Shown in pieces: positions 17,158 to 30,468 of a stretch of DNA of 64,000 nucleotides. The stretch's first letter is position 1. Every line of letters starts with the position of its first letter. The notes under the pieces were generated by a model. That model was not told the DNA's origin. It did not search any database and saw only the letters and a program-made list of their open reading frames with translations. Source of the DNA: Paraburkholderia heleia NBRC 101817 (GTDB lineage Bacteria; Pseudomonadota; Gammaproteobacteria; Burkholderiales; Burkholderiaceae); the NCBI RefSeq assembly GCF_000739775.1, contig NZ_BBJH01000022.1:1-64000 (forward strand), written 5' to 3'. The translations under genes were made by a program, and so were the position numbers.

Positions 17158-17904
17158 ATGTCCTCACCCTACGAAGTCCCGGCGCTACGGCGCATACATG
17201 ACATTCTCGACGTGCTCGCCCACGCTCAAGGTCCGATGCGCGCGGCGGCAATCGCGCAGGCCACCGGCCTCTCGCGCAGCACGCTCTACCTGATGCTCGA
17301 TTCGCTCGAGCGCCGGCGCTGGATCGAAAAGCGCGCCGACGGCTATATCGTCGGCGTCACGTTGTTCGAGCTAGGCAGTGCCTACGTGCGGCACGATCGG
17401 CTCCAGGAAGTGTTCCGCCAGGAAGCGACCGTCTTCGTCGCGACGCATAACGAAGTCGTTCAGCTAGCGGTGCTCGACGGCGCAGAAGTCGTGTATCTCG
17501 CGCGCGAGGACCCCGCGCGGCCCGTGCGTCTCGTCTCCGATCTCGGCTCGCGGCTGCCCGCGCACTGCAGTGCGCTGGGCAAGGCGCTGCTCGCCAGCCT
17601 GGCCGACGACGAGGTCAACGCCATCCTGCCGCGCCAGCTTCCCGCCGTGACGGCCAACACCATCACGCGCAAGCAGGACCTGCTGGCGGCGCTCGCCGCG
17701 ATACGCCGCTCGGGCCTCGCGCACGAGCGGGAAGAAGTGACGGCGGGCATCGCATGCTTCGCGGCGTTCGTCGGCGTGACGGCGCTTGGCAAGCGTGTGG
17801 CGGTCAGCGCGAGCCTGCCGCTGGAGCGGCTGGACGCGCGCCGCGAAAAGCGGCTTGCCATCGCAGTGGTCGAGATGGCGCAGCGTATCGCCAAGGGTCT
17901 TTGA
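17158..17904 (+). CDS. IclR-family transcriptional regulator
   Basis: A 248-residue regulator. Winged HTH at about 10-70 (RAAAIAQATGLSRSTLYLML) then an IclR effector domain with SALGKALLASL, HEREEVTAGIACFAAFV. The start at 17158 gives the usual family length; the frame is open to 16915 but that part lacks homology. It probably controls the divergent aminotransferase gene. Confidence 0.9.
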   Translation: MSSPYEVPALRRIHDILDVLAHAQGPMRAAAIAQATGLSRSTLYLMLDSLERRRWIEKRADGYIVGVTLFELGSAYVRHDRLQEVFRQEATVFVATHNEVVQLAVLDGAEVVYLAREDPARPVRLVSDLGSRLPAHCSALGKALLASLADDEVNAILPRQLPAVTANTITRKQDLLAALAAIRRSGLAHEREEVTAGIACFAAFVGVTALGKRVAVSASLPLERLDARREKRLAIAVVEMAQRIAKGL

Positions 17905-17940
17905 AGACGCAGGCGCAAATCGCACGCTCGCGCCGGATGC

Positions 17941-18975
17941 TCAAGCGCTCTCGCGCGGCACGACGGTGTACTGAATGCGCGTTTTCGCGGGATGCGACGC
18001 GCCCGCGCCATCCGCCGCCGCAAGGGCGGCGACGATCGCCTCGCCGGTGCGCTGACCAATGCCGTAGGCATCGACCGAGATCGTGGTGATCGCCGGATGG
18101 CAGCACGCCGCGATCTCGAAGTTGCCGAAGCCGGCAACCGCCATGTCGCGGGGCACGCTCAGGCCGCGCCGCTGGCACTCCATGATCGCGCCGAACGCGG
18201 ACATGTCGCTCACGCACATCACCGCCTGCGTGTCGGGCCAGCGCGCGAGCAGCTCGGCCATGGCGGGCGCGCCGTGGCTCATCGTGACCGGCGAGTCGCC
18301 GAGTTGCACGACGCGGTGCCTTTCGAGCCCGAGCGCCTTCATCTCCATCTGAAAACCCCGGAGGCGGTCCAGACCGCGCCGGTCCAGGTCGCCCGCGCCG
18401 CCGAGAAAGCCGATGCGGCGATGCCCCTTGTCCGCGAGATAGCGCACCATCTCGCGCGCGGCGCTCACGTTGGAAAAGCCCACGGCCATGTCGATCGGCT
18501 CCGTTGGCAGGTCCCACATCTCGACGACCGGTACGCCCGAGCGCTGCAGCAGCGTGCGCGTGGCGTCCGTATGCTGCGCGCCCGTGAGCGCGATGCAGCG
18601 CGGCTGATGGCGCAGCATCTGGCGCACGAGACGCTCCTCGCGATCGAGGAAGTAGTCGGTGTCGCCGATCAGCAGTTCGAGCCCTTGCGGTTCGAGCACG
18701 GCGGTGAGGCCGCTCACGGTGTCCGAGAAGTTGGAGCTGGAAAGCGAAGGCACGAGCACCGCGACGAACGACGAGCGCCCCGAGGAAAGCGCGCCGGCCG
18801 CCGCGTCGGCCACGTAGCCCAGCTCGTCGATGGCGCGCCGCACCCGCTCGCGGGTCGCCTCCGACGCGCTGCGCCCCGCCATCACGCGGGACACCGTCAT
18901 TTTCGAAACGCCCGCGAGACGGGCGACATCGGACATGCGGGGCGGCGTGGCTTTCGGAGCGCTGGTTTTGGACAT
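17941..18975 (-). CDS. LacI/GntR-type (GalR family) repressor
   Basis: A 344-residue repressor: HTH at about 14-60 (MSDVARLAGVSKMTVSRVMA) and a periplasmic-binding-like sensor domain resembling gluconate-type LacI regulators (VAVLVPSLSSSNFSDTV, GFGNFEIAACCHPAITTI). No sugar-metabolism gene lies next to it in the window, so its targets are unknown. It converges on the IclR gene with a 36-base gap. Confidence 0.9.
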   Translation of the reverse strand: MSKTSAPKATPPRMSDVARLAGVSKMTVSRVMAGRSASEATRERVRRAIDELGYVADAAAGALSSGRSSFVAVLVPSLSSSNFSDTVSGLTAVLEPQGLELLIGDTDYFLDREERLVRQMLRHQPRCIALTGAQHTDATRTLLQRSGVPVVEMWDLPTEPIDMAVGFSNVSAAREMVRYLADKGHRRIGFLGGAGDLDRRGLDRLRGFQMEMKALGLERHRVVQLGDSPVTMSHGAPAMAELLARWPDTQAVMCVSDMSAFGAIMECQRRGLSVPRDMAVAGFGNFEIAACCHPAITTISVDAYGIGQRTGEAIVAALAAADGAGASHPAKTRIQYTVVPRESA

Positions 18976-19237
18976 CGCGGCTGGACGGCAAAATAAAAGG
19001 AACGCATATCATAACGGCTGTGCCCTTCTTTTCCTCGTTTCGCGCTGTTGCACGCCATCGCCTTCGTAGGCGCCCATTTAATTCGCCATCCTTATCTTCG
19101 TGCCGATCGCGGCGCAAGCGAGCGCCGTTCGAATCGGCAATCCAGGAATTCGGTCACAATCGATGACCGGCGCCAGGGGATGCGCGCTCCCGCGCAGACA
19201 CTCCGCAGCCTATCCACGAGCCTGGAGGAAACTTGCC

Positions 19238-20071
19238 ATGTCAGGACCCGCCCGCACTGTTGCCGAGAAACGCGCCGAATTTCGCGCGCTGCACGCCGCC
19301 GGTTGCTTCGTGCTGCCGAACCCGTGGGACGTGGGCAGCGCGCGCTATCTCCAGAGCCTCGGCTTCAAGGCGCTCGCGACCACCAGCTCCGGCTTTGCAT
19401 GGTCGCGCGGCCACGCCGACAACACCCTGCCGCGCGACGCGATCCTCGCGCACCTGCGCGAAATCGTCGCGGCCACCGACCTGCCTGTGAACGCCGACTT
19501 CGAAAGCGGCTTCGGCGCGGATCCCGCAGGCGTCGAAGCAAGCGTGCGCCTCGCCGTCGAGACCGGCGTCGCCGGGCTTTCCGTGGAAGACTCGACCGGC
19601 GACGACGCAACGCCGCTGCTGCCGATCGAGGTTGCCGTCGAGCGCATGCGCGCGGCGCGGCGCGCCATCGACGCGTGCGGCGGCGACACCGTGCTCGTCG
19701 GCCGCGCGGAGAACTTCGTGGCGGGCGTGCCCAATCTCGACGATGCCATCGCGCGCTTGCAGGCCTATGCGCAGGCAGGCGCGGATTGCCTCTATGCACC
19801 CGGCATTCAGACACGCGAGCAGATCGCGGCCGTCGTCAGCGCTGTCGCGCCAAAATCGGTGAACGTGCTGATCGGGGCGAAGTCGGCTTTCACGCTCGAC
19901 GAACTGGCCGCGCTCGGCGTGCGGCGCGTGAGCGTGGGCGGCGCGCTCGCCCGCACCGCGTGGGGCGCTTTCATGCACGCGGCGCAACGGCTCACCGAAG
20001 GGCGTTTCGACGGCTTCGAAGGCGCGGCCCCCGGCGCGACGCTGAACGCCGCCTTCCGTAGCGAGAGCTAA
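19238..20071 (+). CDS. Isocitrate lyase/PEP mutase superfamily protein
   Basis: A 277-residue alpha/beta-barrel enzyme of the ICL/PEPM superfamily (NPWDVGSARYLQSLGFKALA, NADFESGFGADP, GLSVEDSTGDD). The Mg-binding acidic residues are recognisable, but the PEP-mutase signature EDKxxxxxNS is replaced by VEDSTGDD, so it is not a phosphonate-forming mutase; a lyase or oxaloacetate-decarboxylase-like activity is more likely. TGGAGG precedes the ATG. Confidence 0.85.
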   Translation: MSGPARTVAEKRAEFRALHAAGCFVLPNPWDVGSARYLQSLGFKALATTSSGFAWSRGHADNTLPRDAILAHLREIVAATDLPVNADFESGFGADPAGVEASVRLAVETGVAGLSVEDSTGDDATPLLPIEVAVERMRAARRAIDACGGDTVLVGRAENFVAGVPNLDDAIARLQAYAQAGADCLYAPGIQTREQIAAVVSAVAPKSVNVLIGAKSAFTLDELAALGVRRVSVGGALARTAWGAFMHAAQRLTEGRFDGFEGAAPGATLNAAFRSES

Positions 20072-20076
20072 TCGCG

Positions 20077-21045
20077 CTACGTCGTTCCGCGCGGCTTGCG
20101 CGCCGAACGACGAACACGCGGCGACGCCGGCGCCCGCGCGCCGGTCACGCTTCCCGCCTCGCCAAAGCACGCCAGCGCCCACGCCACGAACGCGCGCTGC
20201 TTCGGGGCCTGGGCGCGGCGATCCGCGTAAAGCAGATGCATGGGCCGCACCGGCGCGGCATACGCTTCGAGCAGCGGCACGAGCCGCCCCGCCGCCATCG
20301 ACGGCGCGAGGCTCGGCTCGCCCGCCAGCACGATTCCCGCTCCGGCCTCCGCCGCCGCGATCAGCGCGCGGGTGTCGTTGCTGCGCAGCTGGCCGCGCGG
20401 CTCGATGTCGATCTGCGTGTCGCCATCCTTGAAGATCCACGTCCGGGGCGCCGGGAAGCTGTCGAACGCGTAATCGAGGCACACGTGCTGCGCGAGTTCG
20501 CGCGGGTGCGCCGGCGTTCCGTGTGCGGCGAGATAGGCCGGCGCGGCGCACGGCACGAGCCGATAGGGCGCGAGCGGCCGCGCGACCCGTTGCGAGTCGG
20601 GCAGCGCGCCGATACGAAACGCGACATCGAATCCGTCCTGCAAGAGGTCGAACTGCCGGTCGCTCAGCACGAGATCGACTTTCACGTCCGGGCAATCCGC
20701 GAGAAAGGCCTTGATTTCATGCGCAAGCCGGAAGGCGCCGAACGCGACGGGTGCCGTCACGCGCAGCGTGCCTTGCGGGTGGGCGGTCTGCGCGAGCGCG
20801 ACGGCCTCCGCGGCGGCCGCCTCTTCGAGCACGCGCCGGCAGGCTTCGAAATAAGCGCGGCCGGCCTCCGTGAGCGCATGCTTGCGCGTCGAGCGCTGCA
20901 GCAGGCGCACACCTAGCGTCTTTTCCAGCGCATCGACGTGCTTGCCCGCCATCTGCGGCGTCATCGCAAGCATACGCGCCGCCGCCGTGAACGAACCGGA
21001 TTCGGCCGTCTTCACGAACACGGTCATGCTGGTCAATTTATCCAC
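20077..21045 (-). CDS. LysR-family transcriptional regulator
   Basis: A 322-residue LysR regulator with HTH at about 1-60 (SGSFTAAARMLAMTPQMAGK) and a substrate-binding-like effector domain. The start is a GTG giving MDKLTSMTVFVKTAE; an ATG six codons later also works. It is divergent from the NADP-binding oxidoreductase gene, its likely target. The C-terminal 25 residues are Arg/Pro-rich and variable. Confidence 0.9.
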   Translation of the reverse strand: MDKLTSMTVFVKTAESGSFTAAARMLAMTPQMAGKHVDALEKTLGVRLLQRSTRKHALTEAGRAYFEACRRVLEEAAAAEAVALAQTAHPQGTLRVTAPVAFGAFRLAHEIKAFLADCPDVKVDLVLSDRQFDLLQDGFDVAFRIGALPDSQRVARPLAPYRLVPCAAPAYLAAHGTPAHPRELAQHVCLDYAFDSFPAPRTWIFKDGDTQIDIEPRGQLRSNDTRALIAAAEAGAGIVLAGEPSLAPSMAAGRLVPLLEAYAAPVRPMHLLYADRRAQAPKQRAFVAWALACFGEAGSVTGARAPASPRVRRSARKPRGTT

Positions 21046-21148
21046 GATTGGAAACCCGCTATTTCAAGTGCTTCACCTGAACGGCGGATTATCGCATGGA
21101 AGTTTCGGCGCTACGCTGGGGCCTCCATTGCAAACCACGGAGCTTCCC

Positions 21149-21835
21149 ATGAACGAACATCGATTGGCTGTCGGCATTTTCGGCGCGGGCGAGATCGGCT
21201 CGACGCTCGGCAAACTGCTCGCGCAGGCGGGGCATGAGGTGATGCTCTCGTCGCGCGATCCGAAGGCACGCGCGGGAGAGGCGGCGGCGCTCGGCTGCGG
21301 GATCGGCACGCTGGAGCAAGCCGCGGCGTTCGGCGAGATCGTGATCGCGGCGCTGCCGCTGGGCGCGCTCGGCGAGATACCGGTCAACACGCTCGCCGGC
21401 AAAGTCGTCATCGACACGATGAACTACTATCCTGCGCGCGACGGCGCCATCGCTGCGTTCGACGAACACCGCGAGGCCACGAGCGAGCGCGTTGCGCGGC
21501 AGCTGAAGGGCGCACGGGTGGTCAAGGCGTTCAGTGCGATTCTTGCGTACGATCTGCCGCGCGAAGAACGGCCGCCTGTCGAAGGCGGACGGCGTGCGCT
21601 GCCCGTCGCGGGAAACGACGAGGCGGCGAAGGCGCTCGTGGCCGCGTTGCACGCACAACTCGATTTCGACGTGCTCGACGCGGGCGCGCTTGCCGATAGC
21701 TGGCGCTTCGAGCGCGCGAAACCGGCCTATTGCATTCCACTGAACCATGCGCAGCTGCGCGCCGCGCTCGGCGCTGCCGAACGCGACAAGGAACTGCCGC
21801 ATGGCTCATGGCGACGCAAAGCGCGGCAGGATTGA
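21149..21835 (+). CDS. NADPH-dependent F420-reductase-like oxidoreductase
   Basis: A 228-residue Rossmann protein: the dinucleotide motif is GIFGAGEIGSTLGKLLAQAG, followed by SSRDPKA, a loop that usually prefers NADP. It belongs to the family named after F420:NADP reductases, but in proteobacteria the partner is unknown. GGAG before the ATG at 21149 supports the start. Divergent from LysR, with about 100 bases of shared promoter. Confidence 0.87.
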   Translation: MNEHRLAVGIFGAGEIGSTLGKLLAQAGHEVMLSSRDPKARAGEAAALGCGIGTLEQAAAFGEIVIAALPLGALGEIPVNTLAGKVVIDTMNYYPARDGAIAAFDEHREATSERVARQLKGARVVKAFSAILAYDLPREERPPVEGGRRALPVAGNDEAAKALVAALHAQLDFDVLDAGALADSWRFERAKPAYCIPLNHAQLRAALGAAERDKELPHGSWRRKARQD

Positions 21836-21870
21836 GGCGGCGCGCAGCCGGACCGCCCCGCAAGCCGTGC

Positions 21871-22305
21871 TTAGTCGTAATGACGGTGCTTGTGGTGCTT
21901 GCCGTGATAGCCGCGCGAATAGTCGTCGGCGTAGGAGTTCGAACGCGAAATATTGCCGCCGAGTGCCGAGCCCGCACCGCCGCCCACCGCCGCACCGATC
22001 AGGCCGCCCGTGCGGCCGCCCATGGCATTGCCCGCCGCTGTGCCTGCGCCGCCGCCGAGCGCGCCGCCGATGATGGCGCCCGTGCGCTCGCGGCGATTCG
22101 AGGTGACCGCGCCACCCGCGCCGCCGCCCACCGCGCCGCCGATCACCGCGCCGGTGCTGCCGCCTACGGCGCCGCCCAAAGCCGCGCCGGCGACGCCGCC
22201 GAGCGCGCCACCCAGTGCGTTGTTCATATCGCCGGCGAGCGCCGGCAGGGAGGCCGCAGCAGTCAGCGCAGCGACGGCAACCAACTGGATGATTTTCTTC
22301 GACAT
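21871..22305 (-). CDS. Glycine-zipper envelope protein
   Basis: A 144-residue exported protein: signal peptide MSKKIIQLVAVAALTAAAS with cleavage near ALA-GD, then many GxxxG glycine-zipper repeats that form tight membrane helices, and a His/Tyr/Arg-rich tail (SRGYHGKHHKHRHYD). Similar proteins associate with the outer membrane. A TATACT -10-like element lies at 22338-22343 on the minus strand. Confidence 0.82.
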   Translation of the reverse strand: MSKKIIQLVAVAALTAAASLPALAGDMNNALGGALGGVAGAALGGAVGGSTGAVIGGAVGGGAGGAVTSNRRERTGAIIGGALGGGAGTAAGNAMGGRTGGLIGAAVGGGAGSALGGNISRSNSYADDYSRGYHGKHHKHRHYD

Positions 22306-22731
22306 AGTTGTTCTCTTATGTTTTTGAGACGGAACCGAGTATAGCGGCCAAAGTGAAAGGGCCTTGTAACGCCATAGGCGAGCTACCGTAAGAGGTGTAA
22401 CAAAATGGTCCGACGCAACGGACTGCCTTGGGACGCATGAAGGGGCGTGCGGGCAAACGCCGCCCCCGGAGGAGGTTCGCGCTACGAGCCGAAGAATTCG
22501 TTGCGGTGAACACGAACGCGTCGTCGCCGAATTCGCCGAGCATGCAATTCCCGCTGAAGACGTGATTGTCCTTGCGTCACTGCTGGCATCGCCAAAGGCG
22601 GGTTCGCTGTCCATCAGCAGCGCGACACATGCGGGGTGCTACGGCTGTGCGCGTAGTTCCGCACGAAGAATGCGCGCACGAACAGGATCGCAGTTCGAAT
22701 CGCTGTGAGCCGCCGGGTTGGCGCGTGCGCG
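22306..22731. other. Intergenic region upstream of the glycine-zipper gene
   Basis: About 425 bases between the glycine-zipper gene and the response-regulator gene. Apart from the -10-like element at 22338-22343 I see no recognisable gene or RNA. The short open frames here lack ribosome sites and family resemblance. Confidence 0.5.
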
Positions 22732-23364
22732 TCACGAAACCGGCGGTGTCATGGCCAGTCCATCCCGGATGGCGTAGGCAGTCAATTCGGCAACGTTGTG
22801 CAACGACAATTTCGACATCAGATTCTGCCGGTGTTTGCGTACCGTCAGCACGCTCAGATCCAGTATCCTGGCGATTTCCGGGCTGGAATGTCCCTTGGCG
22901 ATCAGCACGAGGATTTCCCTTTCCCGCGCCGTGATCGATTGTGCAACGCTGTCGTGCGCGATCTCCAGCGTATGCGCGAGCGCCTTGCTCACATACCGGA
23001 TGCCGGACAGCACCAGGGAAATCGCATGAAGAAGTTCGCCGGCATCGTCATGTTTGAGCGCGTATCCGTCTACGCCGGCCGCAACGGCAGACCTGACTGC
23101 GGAAGCACTCTGGTTGCCCGTCACGACCAGAATTCTGGTCTGCGGGAATTCGCCTCTGATCTGTTGCGCCAGCTCGATACCGCGGCAGCCCGGCAAATCG
23201 AGATCCAGCAATAACAGGTCCGCCTGTGTATCGCGCACGAGCTGACTGACTCTCCGCCCGTCTCCCGTCTCGCCCACCACGCACCAGCTACTCCTCGTCA
23301 TTAGCAGTAGCTTCATACCGTCGCGGATCATGGCGTGATCTTCAGCAAGCACGATTCTTTTCAT
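22732..23364 (-). CDS. NarL/FixJ-family response regulator
   Basis: A 210-residue two-component regulator. The receiver domain has acidic pocket E8-D9, phospho-acceptor D54 in LLLLDLDLPGC, T98-type residue in VVTGNQ and K118-type in YALKHDD; the LuxR-type HTH covers about 140-205 (ITAREREILVLIAKGHSSPE). It is divergent from a hybrid kinase, its likely partner, and the autotransporter beyond is a plausible target. Confidence 0.92.
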   Translation of the reverse strand: MKRIVLAEDHAMIRDGMKLLLMTRSSWCVVGETGDGRRVSQLVRDTQADLLLLDLDLPGCRGIELAQQIRGEFPQTRILVVTGNQSASAVRSAVAAGVDGYALKHDDAGELLHAISLVLSGIRYVSKALAHTLEIAHDSVAQSITAREREILVLIAKGHSSPEIARILDLSVLTVRKHRQNLMSKLSLHNVAELTAYAIRDGLAMTPPVS

Positions 23365-23505
23365 TTTTCTTTCACCGTTTTCCGGGCCACTCGACGCCTT
23401 GTTCTTTTGCGACAATGCCGAGAGGGCGCCGATGCGGGCGCATCACACGGCGTAACGGATTTCCCGGGAACGGACCTTACACAAGATCAGACGCGCGCGT
23501 TCAAG

Positions 23506-25272
23506 ATGGCAAACAGGATACCTCACGAATATGGCGGCAACGTGCGCCTGGCACTGGTCAACACGCTGTATCGCCAGTCGCCGCCCATCCTTTTCGGCAA
23601 TATCGCCGTGGTCAGCCTGACGGTATTTCTGCTGTGGCACGAGGTTCTGCAACGCGATCTGCTGGCGTGGGCGGCTGCCATCTACGTACTGACCGGCATG
23701 CGCATCGTGATGGTGTGGCGCGATCGTCGGGCGCCTGAGCACCCTGTCGCGACAGCTATGCGCCGCGTCCGGCGATACATGTTCTTTTCGGCCATGTCCG
23801 GCTTCCTGTGGGGTTCCATGGGGATTCTGTTCTTTGCGCCGGACAACACCGTCGTGACGGTACTTATCTGCATTGTGCTGGCTGGCATGACGGGAGGATC
23901 GGTTGCTTCGCTGTCCTCCTGGTGGCCGACCTATCTCGGCTTTGCATTACCGACCGTGCTGCCGTTTGCCGTTCGCTCCTTCGTCTACGGCACGCCGCTC
24001 TTTTCCGTGCTGGGATTCCTTTCACTGTTCCTGCTGGGGGTGAACATCGCCTTTAGCCGCACCCTGCAACGTACCGTGCGCGACGCCGTGCTGCTACGTT
24101 TCGAGAACGTTGGCCTGATCCGGCAACTGACCGAGGAAAAGGAGCGAGCCGAGGTCGCCAATCGAAGCAAATCGCAATTCCTGGCTGCCGCCAGCCACGA
24201 CCTGCGCCAGCCCGCCCATGCGCTGGGCCTCTACATCGCGACGCTGAGTGCCATGGCCGGGGCACCGACCATCGAGCGTGCGGCACTCAATGACATTGCC
24301 GAACGGCTTCAGACGGCATTGAAAGGCATGTGCCAGTTGCTGACCGTATTGCTGGATATCTCGCGACTCGATGCGGGGGTGATCGAAGTCGAGCCGCGCT
24401 GCTTCCCGCTTCAGCAGGAACTGGACGCGCTGGAAAGCCAGTTTCTCAACGCCGCTTCAGCGAAAGGGCTGACACTCAGAATTCGCCCTACCGCGATATG
24501 GCTGAATACTGATGCAGTTCTCCTGCGCAATATCCTGACCAACCTGGTGTCGAACGCGGTGCGTTACACGAACCATGGCGCCATCCTCGTCGCTTGCCGA
24601 CGCCGCGATGCAAACGTAGAAATCCAGGTGTTCGACACCGGTATCGGAATCGCATCCGATCAACTGCCCAGCATCTTCAGGGAGTTCTATCAGGTCGACA
24701 ATGCGGCGCGTGACCGGGAACAGGGCCTGGGGCTCGGTCTGGCCATCGTGCAGCGAACGGCCGCCCTGCTCGGTGCGACTGTCCAGGTGCGCTCGCGGCT
24801 TGGACGCGGCTCGTTCTTTTCCATCAGGCTGCCGGTCATGCAAAGCATTCGTCCGTCTGGAACCGGCGCGCAAGCGCAACAGACACCGGCGGTCTCCGAC
24901 GGCCGAAAGAAGACGATCCTGGTCGTGGACGACGATCGTGACGTGCTGGCCAGCATGCAGACCCTGCTTGGTGCCTGGGGCCATACCGTGGTCGCGGCGC
25001 ATTCCCTGGAGCAGGCAATGTCGGCAGCCGGGTCACATGGCTCCGTGCTGGAACTGGTCGTGACCGATTACAGGCTGGCGAGGCACGTGACGGGTGTCGA
25101 TGTCATCCGGGCGGTATCCGACTCGATCGGGCGCGCGATACCGGCAATCATCATCACCGGCGATACCTCGACCGAGGGCATCAATGCCGCTTCGTCGAGT
25201 GGCTATCGCGTCATGCACAAGCCGTTCGATCCGCACGAAATGCGGGCGCTGATCGAGATGCAGCCCGCGTGA
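23506..25272 (+). CDS. Hybrid sensor histidine kinase with receiver domain
   Basis: A 588-residue inner-membrane kinase. The first 180 residues hold about five or six hydrophobic helices and no large periplasmic domain. H-box histidine H231 is in FLAAASHDLRQPAHALGLY; the ATPase domain has the N-box NILTNLVSNAVRYT, G1 DTGIGIA and G2 GLGLGLAIV. A C-terminal receiver carries VVDDDRD and phospho-acceptor D521 in VVTDYRLAR. The ATG at 23506 gives a normal start; the frame is open to 23335. Signal unknown. Confidence 0.9.
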   Translation: MANRIPHEYGGNVRLALVNTLYRQSPPILFGNIAVVSLTVFLLWHEVLQRDLLAWAAAIYVLTGMRIVMVWRDRRAPEHPVATAMRRVRRYMFFSAMSGFLWGSMGILFFAPDNTVVTVLICIVLAGMTGGSVASLSSWWPTYLGFALPTVLPFAVRSFVYGTPLFSVLGFLSLFLLGVNIAFSRTLQRTVRDAVLLRFENVGLIRQLTEEKERAEVANRSKSQFLAAASHDLRQPAHALGLYIATLSAMAGAPTIERAALNDIAERLQTALKGMCQLLTVLLDISRLDAGVIEVEPRCFPLQQELDALESQFLNAASAKGLTLRIRPTAIWLNTDAVLLRNILTNLVSNAVRYTNHGAILVACRRRDANVEIQVFDTGIGIASDQLPSIFREFYQVDNAARDREQGLGLGLAIVQRTAALLGATVQVRSRLGRGSFFSIRLPVMQSIRPSGTGAQAQQTPAVSDGRKKTILVVDDDRDVLASMQTLLGAWGHTVVAAHSLEQAMSAAGSHGSVLELVVTDYRLARHVTGVDVIRAVSDSIGRAIPAIIITGDTSTEGINAASSSGYRVMHKPFDPHEMRALIEMQPA

Positions 25273-25287
25273 AGCCGCGCGGGTAAC

Positions 25288-25303
25288 TACTGCATTTGCA
25301 GTA
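25288..25303. promoter_or_regulatory. Palindrome upstream of the autotransporter
   Basis: TACTGCA-TT-TGCAGTA, a perfect 7-2-7 palindrome just after the kinase gene and about 100 bases before the autotransporter start. Its place and symmetry suit a dimeric regulator, possibly the nearby NarL-type protein. Binding is inferred. Confidence 0.45.
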
Positions 25304-25405
25304 TTTACCTCGACCCAGCCCATACGTTACCGTCCTCTTTCTGAATTCTTAAAACGAACTTAGCGGCGTAACGGCATATGTGGCAGGTATCGGGGACATA
25401 TAAAA

Positions 25406-29803
<4,398 letters not shown>

Positions 29804-29813
29804 TCTGGTCCAT

Positions 29814-29841
29814 GCGGCCGGCGAGTTCACAAACCGGCCGC
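29814..29841 (+). terminator. Hairpin after the autotransporter gene
   Basis: GCGGCCGG and CCGGCCGC form a perfect 8-bp stem with a 12-base loop, 11 bases after the stop. No T-run follows, so it may act with Rho or as a 3' end stabiliser. Confidence 0.4.
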
Positions 29842-29981
29842 CCGATTCCCTGAGGCTGGGTGACCGCTCTGGATCTATTGTGTTGAAAAACACCCCGACC
29901 ATGAGGCGGACTTCTTTGTATGTCGATACTTTATTCACCGGATCAGTGCCGACAACCCTATTGAAATAAGTGTCATCGCCC

Positions 29982-30001
29982 ATATCGTAGAATTCCGATA
30001 T
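29982..30001. promoter_or_regulatory. Candidate ArsR operator
   Basis: ATATCG and CGATAT are separated by 8 bases (TAGAATTC) about 30 bases before the ArsR start. The spacing and AT-rich symmetry match ArsR-family sites; autoregulation is the likely use. Confidence 0.45.
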
Positions 30002-30030
30002 ATGATTCGGACAGTTACGATGCAACCGCG

Positions 30031-30354
30031 ATGAAGAAACCCCCTACCACTCCCGCTCTAGACGTCGACGCGATCTGCAAGGCGCTCTCCAATCCGGTGC
30101 GCCGCGAGATTCTTGCATGCCTGCGCGAGCCGCAGTTGCACTTTGGCGACCAGGAGCTGCCGCTCGAAAACGGCGTTTGCGCGGGCAAGATCGACGCGCA
30201 TTGCGAGCTTTCGCAATCCACGGTGTCCGCGCATCTGGCCGTGTTGCAGAAGGCCGGGCTCGTCACGTCCAAACGCGTGGGGCAGTGGGTGTTCTTCAAG
30301 CGCAACGAGCCGGTCATCGAGGCGTTTATCGCCCATATGAACGCTCGGTTGTGA
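30031..30354 (+). CDS. ArsR-family winged-helix regulator
   Basis: A 107-residue regulator with one winged HTH: ALSNPVRREILACL, then recognition helix SQSTVSAHLAVLQKAGLV and wing KRVGQWVFFKR. Cysteines at about 30, 50 and 58 could sense electrophiles. It lies 114 bases before an old yellow enzyme gene on the same strand; a reactive-carbonyl-responsive regulator-reductase pair is a reasonable inference. Confidence 0.88.
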   Translation: MKKPPTTPALDVDAICKALSNPVRREILACLREPQLHFGDQELPLENGVCAGKIDAHCELSQSTVSAHLAVLQKAGLVTSKRVGQWVFFKRNEPVIEAFIAHMNARL

Positions 30355-30468
30355 TTCCGCGGTTGTGATTCTTCAGCGACGAAACCTCTGCTGAACATGC
30401 ATCGTCCGTTTCGATTCCCGTATCGCTTTTCAGCCCGCGGGCCGCGCCCGCAGACAAGGTGACCCTAC

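Noticed and set aside
19238..20071. A second PEP mutase for phosphonate synthesis
   Set aside because: Same superfamily, but the diagnostic EDKxxxxxNS is replaced by VEDSTGDD, so C-P bond formation is not expected.
22316..22543. A 75-codon minus-strand frame upstream of the glycine-zipper gene
   Set aside because: No ribosome site, no coding bias, no family resemblance.
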